NCBI GenBank assembly: GCA_029747015.1
Contig: JAKOGI010000006.1
Coordinates: 796,001 to 860,000, forward strand
Reading direction: 5' to 3'
Origin: Carnegiea gigantea
Taxonomy: Eukaryota; Streptophyta; Magnoliopsida; Caryophyllales; Cactaceae
Length of the DNA stretch: 64,000 nucleotides
The position numbers and the translations under genes were made by a program. The notes beneath the pieces are model-generated. The model was not told the origin of the DNA and made no database searches. It was given only the letters and a program-made list of their open reading frames with translations. This document shows positions 56,236 through 64,000 of the stretch, one piece after another; the stretch's first letter is position 1; each line of letters starts with the position of its first letter.

Positions 56236-56504
56236 GGGCCTATTTTTATCATTAGTAAATTTTAATTTATTAATTTTAATTTATTTTAATTAGTTTAAAA
56301 ATTTTAATTTCAATTAATTTCAATCAATTTTAGTAAAGAAAATCAACTTTAATCTGTAATTAAAAAATAATATCAATTTTAACTTATTTCAATATATTTC
56401 TATCCACTTTAATAAAAAAATACTAACTTCAATCAATTTTAATACTTTAACAAATCTCAACCAATTTCATCTATTTCTTAACTTATATTTTCCAACAAAA
56501 AGAG
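56236..56504. mobile_element. Degenerate MITE, possible relative of 40761-41002
   Basis: GGGCCTATTTTTATC at the left and inverse-right CTCTTTTTGTTGG; the interior is full of TTCAATTAATTT/CAATTTTA motifs, like the inverse of the 40761 element. Low identity. Confidence 0.35.
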
Positions 56505-56573
56505 TAAATCATATGTTTCGCATATGACACATTAATAATGATATATTAAAAATAAAATATATAATAAATATAC

Positions 56574-56574
<1 letters not shown>

Positions 56575-56621
<47 letters not shown>
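56575..56621. repeat. (TA)n microsatellite
   Basis: Pure TA repeat. Confidence 0.95.
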
Positions 56622-56627
<6 letters not shown>

Positions 56628-56873
56628 AATATAAGAATACATACTTCCTAATATTATAATAATTTGCCGTTCACGAATTAGTGTTTAGTTTGTTGGACCT
56701 TTATGAGGTTGGCGGGCGCCGGGCGGTGCCAGAGGGAGTTGGAGAAGTGGTATTGAAGATTTTGCTGTGGGTGCAAACGCATACCCTCGGTGCTTATCCA
56801 AGCCTAACTACGGGGTGTAATGCAGTAATGTTGTTTTTTTTATTATTAATTTTCAGTTTCAGACAAGGTAATA

Positions 56874-57359
56874 GTTTAAGGCTGTAAAAGAACTAGCCAA
56901 TTGACAAATCTTGGGGCCCTTGAGTCGATCAAAGTTCGGCTTGCTTAGGCTTGATTCAGATACCTATTGAGTTGAATATGAGTTTAGTAGATCTTGCTCG
57001 GCTTGCCTTGGTCGAGGTCGTTCAGATATTTTGAGTGAGGAATAGTCTATGTCTTATTGGTATTCATAAACTTTGTGTTACTTTAAATATCAATAGTTCA
57101 ATGTTAAAGCTCATACTTCATAAGTTTTTATTTTTAAATTGGGGTTGTAGTATTTTAAAGTAAAAAAATTTTCAATAATTTTCAACTTAAGTTGTGTAAA
57201 TATTTAAATTATAAAATTAAAATAATCTACTGTGAAAGCTCGGGCTCAGTTCGGTGAAAATTCGGCCCGATCAAAACTCAACTCAAACTCGATTTGATCA
57301 AACTCGACTCGGATTTGGCTCAGTTGACAATCGAGCTCGGCTCGATTCAGTTACACTCC
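56874..57359. mobile_element. Non-autonomous DNA element with GAGCTCGGCTCG-type ends
   Basis: Flanked by AAGGTAATA (56865-56873) and AAGGTAACA (57360-57368), a 9-bp duplication with one mismatch. Ends AGGCTGTAAAAGAACTAGCC and inverse-right GAGTGTAACTGAATCGAGCC are inverted repeats. GCTCGGCTTG/CTCGGCTCG blocks lie near both ends. Non-coding. Confidence 0.6.
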
Positions 57360-57460
57360 AAGGTAACATAGTAAAAGTTGGTCAATCCTTATAACCTCAG
57401 CATATTCATATTAACTGCTTTTCAAGTTCACTAATCGAAAATTCCAATTTTACTCAATTA

Positions 57461-59655
57461 CTAGTGTTATACCCCTGCAATGTAAGGGCTGTTAATTTAC
57501 TTTTTTAATTAATATATTTGTGTAATTCAACATTTATCTGTTTATCTACTTTTTATTTTTTCTCTCTTATTGATTGATATACATATGTTAGATAATTCCT
57601 TGATTAATAAAAATGAAGTGAATAATATTAAAAAATAAAAATAAAAAAGAACCATGAGAATAGTTGAATTAAGATGAATCCTAATGAGAAATTGTGTACG
57701 AAAGAGAGTAATTCAACCTCCCTAACTTATGTGTGTAACATCTCTACTCTACAATACAACAAAGAGTTTAGTGTTTCTTTATTTCGCTTATTAAAAAATT
57801 TCTTCTATAAATATTGGATTACTCAAAAATTAGAAGCTCATACAAATGTATAATATATTAATCATGAAATATTATAAATCTTGAAAAAGTTTCACATTAT
57901 AATTAAATGTGTTTGACTATTTTAATGCTATATTTTAACCAAATAGGTTTCATTGATAATTAAAACTTTTCAAAAGTAAAAACTTTTGGTATGAATATCC
58001 AAAAGGGTGAGAATAATTTAAAAAAAAAAAAAAACAATGAGAGATTACAAGTCAAATTGTTTTCAAAATATAGCATGGAAATTTAAAAAGGTGAGCCCAA
58101 AAAAAATAAAAAAGAATGAGAGATTAGTAATGATGGAGACAATACATATTGATATTTTATGCTATAACTATTTCCCTTGCAATGTAAGGGTTTAGTAAAT
58201 CAATATGTCAATGTTCAAAATTATAAATGTTCAATGAATGATTTTACTTTTTTCATTATTTAGATTTATTTTACCAGTTAAAGAATCTTTGTATCAATTA
58301 TTTTTTTATCATTTGCACATATGCTATTTTTGTGATATTTTTGCATATCAGTGTTTATTAATGTCACTTCTAAGTAATTACTATGGAGAAGATGAAAAAT
58401 CTTACACGTTATACAATAAATATAAAAGAATTGTATGCTTACTAAAAGAAATAAAATTAATTAAAATAGTATTTAATATCTTAACCAATAATACCATGAT
58501 ACTTGGCAAAAACTTGTGGAATCATCCAATTTTATATATAGTTATATAGATTTAAAATTTTAATACACAATAATATTTGATTGTACATTGTGAGTCCTCA
58601 TCAACTGAAGTAAAAAGGACCCTCAATCAACCTCTTACTCAAAGCACTAGATATACAACCATAAATATATATATTGTCAACCGAGTATCTCCCTAAGAAA
58701 TTATACTTTACTAATATTATAATATGTAAATATATCTATTTGAATCCATACGATAGAAATGTTACACGGCTTATTCTTTTAAAAGATCATTGCAAACAAT
58801 ACTTTTCTGCATAAGTTTCAAGACTTAAAAGCCTATCAATCAATATTTGCTTCAAACTCATAAAGTATTAACTACGGCATTGAGACAACAATTGTAACTC
58901 ATTCATTTCAGAAATTATTAGGGTCAAACAAATTTTAAAGGCTCCATCAGAACTAAAAGCTCCGAATAAAATGTCAAGGAAAATATTGAAATATTTAAAT
59001 ATTAAAATATTTTGAATTTTAAATCATAAATAATAAGTGTAAATGTTGAATTTTTTAAAACAAACTAACCAATAAATTTTGCCAGCTCAACATAAAATTT
59101 CACCTTAGTATATCACCCATTGGTCTCACTCATGTTTGTACCAACATGAAAAAATTGCACCAAAAAAAAATTCTTGTCTTATTCCTTAATTTCAAGTTTC
59201 AGTAGTTTCTACCAAATAGAAAAAAGAAAGAAAATTGGGTATGAATGTGATCTTTTAAAATAAGAAAATCAATATTTTCGTGCATATAAATGCATGCAAT
59301 AATGAGCACTTTTAATATGAAATGAAAGACAAAGTAGACCGACTACAATGCACTGTCTCACCTTTTAACGCCACCTAAGCTATCCACATGTTAATCCCAT
59401 CCTTAATTTCAAATTTCAGCAGTTTCTACCAAATAGAAAAAAAGGAAGAAAGTTGGATATTAATGTGATCTTTTAAAACAAGAAAATCAATATTTTTGTG
59501 CATGTAAATACATGCAATAATGAGCACTTTTAATATGAAATGAAAGACAAAGTAGACCAATAAAAATGCATCATCTCACCTTTTAACGCCACCTAAACTA
59601 TCCACATGTCAACCCCATATACTATCACTCAATTTTATATATAGTTATATAGACA
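57461..59655 (-). mobile_element. Helitron-like element(s), including nested or tandem copy 2
   Basis: On the minus strand three kinds of Helitron signal appear. CTAG at 57461-57464 preceded by A, 10 bp from a CCCTTACATTGCAGGGG hairpin (3' end). A second hairpin with degraded CTAG at 58162-58182. TCTATATAACTATATATAAA 5' ends at 58550 (host T next) and 59655. Segment 58162-58550 matches copy 1 at 49066. The simplest view is one 2.2-kb element with another inside or two abutting. No Rep/helicase gene. Confidence 0.45.
59183..59625. repeat. Tandem duplication of ~220 bp
   Basis: Copies 59183-59401 and 59402-59625, about 90 percent alike: CCTTAATTTCAA.TTTCAG.AG, GTGATCTTTTAAAA.AAG, GAGCACTTTTAATATGAAAT, CACCTTTTAACGCCACCTAA. 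Non-coding. Confidence 0.85.
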
Positions 59656-59685
59656 TAGATATAGATATGATACTATATGGATATG

Positions 59686-60525
59686 CAGGGGTAAAGTTAG
59701 GATTCAAAGTAAGAGGTGTCGAGATTAATAATGTACATAATATAAACTTTAATTGATGAGTAAATCTCTAAATTAAACACTTATTCAACTCAAATTCAAT
59801 GAAAAGTAGTAAATTAAACATAAATAAGCAAGTAATTACAAACAAAATTAGCTCAACTTTAAATCTTTAACCAAGAAGACAATTAGGTAAAAATTCTCAT
59901 TTTTCAATTCATGAATCATGAGTAATTCACTAAGAGAATTAATTATTTAACATGAATCTAACTACAATCAGTAAAATAAACATAATTATTTACAAAATAA
60001 CAAAACTAAAAACCAAAATTGGGAATTTTTTGGAGCTACCTCAACTTGGGAATTAGGAGGAGTACTGGAGGAGGCTGGACTTTTGCCAGGGCTGCGGTTG
60101 GCCGGTTGCGTCTATTGGAGTGAGCCGGGGCTGTGGCGGCCGGTGAGCAATAGGACAGAGAGAGAGAGAGAGGGCAGTGCGTGGGGATTTGATTCAGTGT
60201 GAGTAAGGGCAGAGCAAGGGGGGACAGGGCGTGGGCTACAAATCGAGAAACAAAAATAGAGGAAACTTAAAGGGCACTCGCAAAAATTCAAAAAAAAAAA
60301 AAAACACAAAAGGCAATACAAGGAGTTAAACCCACAACCTTCCACATGAAGCAATAGGTAGTCAACCACTCCGCTATGCACATCTTTTTAAAGCATTTAG
60401 GAACTAATTAATATTTAATACATATCTTTTTTTTGGTTGCACCAGAATATCCCACATTTTATTTTTTTCTCCAAAAAGCTATGGTGTTAATTGACACCCC
60501 TTACATCTTAGTGGCTCCGCCCCTG
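59686..60525. mobile_element. hAT non-autonomous element (dTph1-like CAGGGG ends)
   Basis: Left CAGGGGTAAAGTTAGG and inverse-right CAGGGGCGGAGCCACTAAG continue to a shared AAG.TGTAAGGGGTGTC-type segment. Flanks TGGATATG and AGGAGATG agree at 6 of 8 bases. GC-richer sequence at 60050-60240 and the tRNA-like segment at 60320-60377 are internal. No transposase. Confidence 0.75.
60320..60377 (-). pseudogene. tRNA-like relic (pol III A and B box)
   Basis: Minus strand: ATAGCGGAGTGGTTGAC fits an A box and GGTTGTGGGTTTAACTCC a weak B box, about 38 bp apart. No full cloverleaf can be drawn. Likely a SINE or tRNA fragment carried in the hAT element. Confidence 0.4.
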
Positions 60526-61054
60526 AGGAGATGTACTTCCAAATACCCTCCAAGTATCGTATGCCCCAAGCACATATATCTTATGAACACACTCATTAGA
60601 ATTCAACTTTCTCTTTTCATATTACTCGAAATCCATTTGCTAACAACTTTGCCTATTATTCTACAAGTTAATTTCAATTTATGTAATTATCGGATGCATC
60701 TTACTGAGAATATTTTTCCAAATCCTAATCCCTCGATCATTTTTAAACAGACATCGAATTTAATTTCATATAACTTTCACTTGGACTCTAGTTTATGGGT
60801 GAATCCTATTACACTGTAGGGTTGTCCTAACACCTCTTATCTAGAAAAAAAGAAAAATTTCTAATTAGCTATTTTGGAGGGAGGAAGGCAGTATAGGTGG
60901 ACACCTCAGAAAAGGCCCATAAAACGTTGGACATCTATTCATTTAACTAGGCCATCAACTAACATTTTAAATTTTTCCTTTTTAATAAAAAAAACACCGC
61001 TATAAATTCCAACCAATAGCACAACACATTTTTGCTCACTTTTTGACTCTCTTA
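60526..61054. other. Intergenic, nothing recognised
   Basis: AT-rich with one 128-codon open frame (60433-60819) lacking known motifs. Confidence 0.4.
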
Positions 61055-62735
61055 GAGCAAATGCAATGGCTGCCTCCCGAGCTAAAACAGAGGAGTAGGG
61101 ATGGCAACGGGGCGGGTCGGGGATGGGGGGCATACTCCCCGTCCCCGTCCCCGCCCCCGCTAAAATCCCCGCTCCCCGTACCCGCCCCGTTCCCCGTTGC
61201 GGGGAAAAAATCCCCCCGTCCCCATCCCCGCCGGGGATCATATCCCCAACGGGGCCCCGACGGGGATTTTTACCCGTTGTTTTTTCTCAATCATAATACC
61301 TATATTATAAGGTTTAGATGAAAGTCCAATTTGTGTATCCTAGACTATACTCTTTAGCCCAATTAATTATACAACAAACTCTTCTAAACTCTACACACAC
61401 AAGTGAACAATTCAATCAAAGTCTAAGTTTCATACAACTATAATTCAAGAACTAAAAATTTAAAATACAACCATAATTCAAGAACTAAAAATTTAAAATA
61501 CAACCAAAGTTCAACAAAAATGATAATTTTAACATAAATATAGGACGAAATGAACAATGGACAAGAAATCATTTTAACATAAACAGCTCACCGGTGGCTC
61601 AGACTGACGGCGAGCCGGCGAGGAGAGGAAGAGACTGGAGAAAGACTGGAGAGAGGAAGGGCCGCCTGACCGCCTGAGGAGTGGACTCACGACGCGTCAA
61701 CGCCGAGCCTGCAACTGTCGGGCTGCCGAGGTGACGAGGCCCAACCGTCCAAGCCTCCGACGAGTGTATAAGACTGGAGAGAGGAGAGAGACTGAGGAGG
61801 TGACCGCTGCGGTGCTGCCTGACTGGTGGCCGGCCGTGAGGCTGCCTGACTGGTGGCCGGCCGTGAGGCTCTGCCGGTCTGCCCTGCCAGTACCCTGCCG
61901 ACACTGCCGTGACACGTGAGGAGTGAGGACTGAGGTCTGAGGTTTGAGGAAGAGCCGAACCGAAGAGGAAGTGAGGCAGGAAGTGAGGGAGGAAGTGAAA
62001 TGACTCAATGAGGAACAATCAGTGGCCCATTGTTTTATATATCTAGGGTTTTTGCCAATATAATTACAAATATAACCTTCCTTGTTTCATTTAAAAATTT
62101 AAAATTAAGATTATTTATGTAATTTTAATTAAAAATGGGGACGGGGATGGGAATTTTTCCCCGATCGGGGTATCGGGGACGGGGATGGGGAACCGGGGTA
62201 AATCCCCGATGGGTAAACGGGGACGGGGACGGGGATGATTATGTCCCCGTCCCCATCCCCGTCCCCGCGCGGGGATTAATTTCCTCCCCCATCCCCGTCC
62301 CCGTCCCCGTTGGGGCCGGGGATTTTTCCCCGCTTCGGGGCGGGGCCCCGGCGGGGACGGGGATTCCCCAACTTTTTGCCATCCCTACAGAGGAGAGAGA
62401 AAGGGGTGAGGGAAGGGGAGCTGCTCCAACGTCAACCTCTTACCTCCTGCCTCGCGTGGACGCTCGCAGCCCTGAGCCAACTCGAGGTATGTGTTTTCAC
62501 CCACTTTTTCATTTTTTTAATATTTTAATTATTTTTTCTTTTTTTTAATTCTACAAATAAAATTGTGTGTTGTAGAGTGGGTTCATAGGTATTATTTTAT
62601 TTGGTGAGTCAAAGTGGTGAGTCTTTCATTGGAGAGAGAAATAATTATCAGCCAAAAAATTAGATCACAAACTGATATAACAAAGGTAAGCCCCCATTAA
62701 TGAGCCAAAAAAATGACTCACCGCTAGAAATGCTC
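61055..62735. mobile_element. Tourist-like (PIF/Harbinger) MITE containing a nested hAT
   Basis: GAGCAAATGCAATGG at the left and GAGCATTTCTAGCGG as the inverse of the right end, flanked by TTA at 61052-61054 and 62736-62738. Without the nested 1.3 kb it is about 381 bp. Same family as 49939-50311. Confidence 0.7.
61096..62387. mobile_element. hAT non-autonomous element, perfect target duplication
   Basis: Ends TAGGGATGGCAA and TTGCCATCCCTA; perfect 8-bp duplication CAGAGGAG (61088-61095 and 62388-62395). Both subterminal regions are packed with GGGGACGGGG/CCCCGTCCCC repeats. The centre (61590-62000) is a GC-rich segment with a 27-bp tandem duplication (61814-61840, 61841-61867); open frames there show no known motif. 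No transposase. Confidence 0.85.
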
Positions 62736-62738
62736 TTA

Positions 62739-64000
62739 GTTTTTCTCCTCCTCTCGCCTTCAGTCAAAACTTGGAAAAACAAGTGGTCATGGAAACAAAT
62801 TGAACTCTTGATCTCTCTCTCTCTCTCTCTGTCTGTGGCACACTGTGCCTTTCATTCCCATGAGTCGCCGTGAAAGCACAATAATAGCAAAAGGCCGAAC
62901 CCCATTGTTGAACTTGAAGTCTAAAGACTCGAGTCGAGCACAAAATCTACCAGTCGAACCAGCACCCATGAGGCCATGACCACCGAGTCGACGACCCTGA
63001 CAGCCACGTGACGTCGCCAACTACCAGGCCAAGCCTCCTCCATTGTCGTCGACGCCAGATGCACTCAATTGGTCAGTTAGGGTTTCATCTTTAAACAATT
63101 AGGTTTTTTTTTTTGGGGGGGGGGGGGGCTTGAATTCATAAATTGCTTTTCAATTGCTTGCTTCTATTCTATTATGGACATTGAAATTGATTAGCTAATG
63201 GTTATGTGCTTTACTACTCTTGCAATTCATTTCAAAAATGTAGTAGTAGATCGTCTTGTATTGCTGAAATATAATGCACAACCTTGAATCTTGTTCTAAT
63301 GCCTCATTGCCCATATTTGTAGCACTGAAAATTTTTCATCTTGAGACCTAAGAGGAATTGTTTGTGCTAATGTTTGCTGCCTAAAATATCTTGTGCTCGC
63401 TTTAACTATTAAGTGAATAACTAGGAGTCTAAGAATTTGATTTCTAAACCTAATATAGTAATATATGACTTGCTTCCGCGGTCTTACAATCCATTGCTTG
63501 ATTTTTTAGCTAAGTTTGCCCCTTCTTTTTTTTTTCCCCCCAGTTTAATGTGGATCAGTCCAATTTCGTTTTACGATACTTAAAAAGGCAACAACCTAAA
63601 AAAGACAAAGAAAATAATACAAGTGGTAGTGAAGCCGGTTCCAATATTAAAGAGTGTTAAAAAAATGGGTGTAACAAGAGTGAATATTAATAAATGAACA
63701 CCCCTGCTCTGATTGTCTGAATCAGCTACTATTTTAGTTTTGCTTTCTCAAGTGTATAGCCTTAGATATATCAAACGGCGAGTCCGTAACTCATGTTTAT
63801 TAGAAAGCAAGAAATTCCATTCTCAAAAAGCTTCTTTGATTGTTTTATTGCTAGCATATATGTATCCATCATTCTTCCCCCCCTTCTGTTGCACATTTTT
63901 GTCCATTATAACATTGCATAATATTTTCTATTTACTCTCTCAACTTTAAAGACATCAACTTACTCAAAGAATATACTTACACTATTTGCTTATTTCATTT
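62739..64000. other. Right edge of the window, no confident gene
   Basis: 62810-62835 is a (CT)n tract; 62830-63060 is GC-richer, 5'-UTR-like. A G12+ run lies near 63115. A pyrimidine-rich acceptor-like CAG at 63540-63542 is followed by ~38 open codons (RYLKRQQPKKDKEN) before a TAA. I cannot assign it. Confidence 0.35.

Noticed and set aside
56681..56887. Open frame with EGVGEVVLKILLWVQTH, reminiscent of U-box/ARM protein ends
   Set aside because: Similarity is short and the reading ends quickly in AT-rich DNA; not enough for a gene call.
61599..62018. 139-codon minus-strand frame with HGRPPVRQ repeats
   Set aside because: Arises from the GC-rich 27-bp tandem repeat in the hAT core; no family recognised.
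63540..63660. Possible first exon of a hAT-type transposase (KRQQPKKDKE)
   Set aside because: Fewer than 40 codons and only generic Lys-rich composition.

Overview
The window is typical of a mid-sized or large flowering-plant genome, most likely a eudicot. It is AT-rich non-coding DNA packed with Ty1/copia retrotransposons, CACTA, hAT, Tourist-like and Mutator-like DNA elements, probable Helitrons, LINE/SINE pieces, long (TA)n microsatellites and relics of intron-bearing plant genes. I see no prokaryotic signal, no rRNA, no intact tRNA, no CRISPR array and no gene that looks fully intact. The species cannot be named from the sequence alone.

Layout. 1-1632: C-terminal half of a FAR1-related (FRS/MULE-transposase-like) gene with one intron and one in-frame TAG. 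1709-2848: three diverged ~260-bp repeats with two exons of an SLC25 carrier gene between copies 1 and 2. 2850-6240: mostly non-coding with two MITE candidates. 6303-14029: an old gag-only copia element (Copia-B, minus strand); its 3' LTR carries a hAT MITE and a 4.5-kb CACTA element lies just inside that LTR. 14371-14880: lambda-class glutathione S-transferase relic. 15228-28036: Copia-A (minus strand, TSD TTCTC), whose 3' LTR is split by a 7.8-kb Mutator-like element holding a near-complete endogenous caulimovirid genome, which is itself split by a hAT MITE in its zinc knuckle. 28295-35825: full-length degenerate copia (Copia-D). 35826-46300: AT-rich DNA with a duplicated segment, an inverted repeat, a degenerate CCCTAAA-type array and microsatellites. 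46313-54067: a solo LTR and a young gag-only copia (Copia-C) of one LTR family, with a SINE end, a 5'-truncated LINE, a Tourist-like MITE and a hAT element between them. 54655-55868: basic 7S globulin/EDGP-like aspartic-protease-fold gene with two frameshifts. 56236-64000: MITEs, Helitron-like ends, a dTph1-like hAT with a tRNA-like segment, and a Tourist-like MITE containing a 1.3-kb hAT.

How it works together. Nothing here forms a pathway; the logic is insertional history. LTR divergence and nesting suggest the order Copia-B (oldest), Copia-A and Copia-D (intermediate), then Copia-C (LTRs almost identical, youngest). The most unusual object is the endogenous pararetrovirus. Its coat-protein-like region precedes its movement-protein-like region, it keeps primer-binding site, promoter TATA and polyadenylation signal, and its downstream 287-codon reading frame is open while the polyprotein is broken. 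It lies between Mutator-type inverted repeats with an 11-bp target duplication. All names and family assignments are from recognition of motifs by eye; no search was run.
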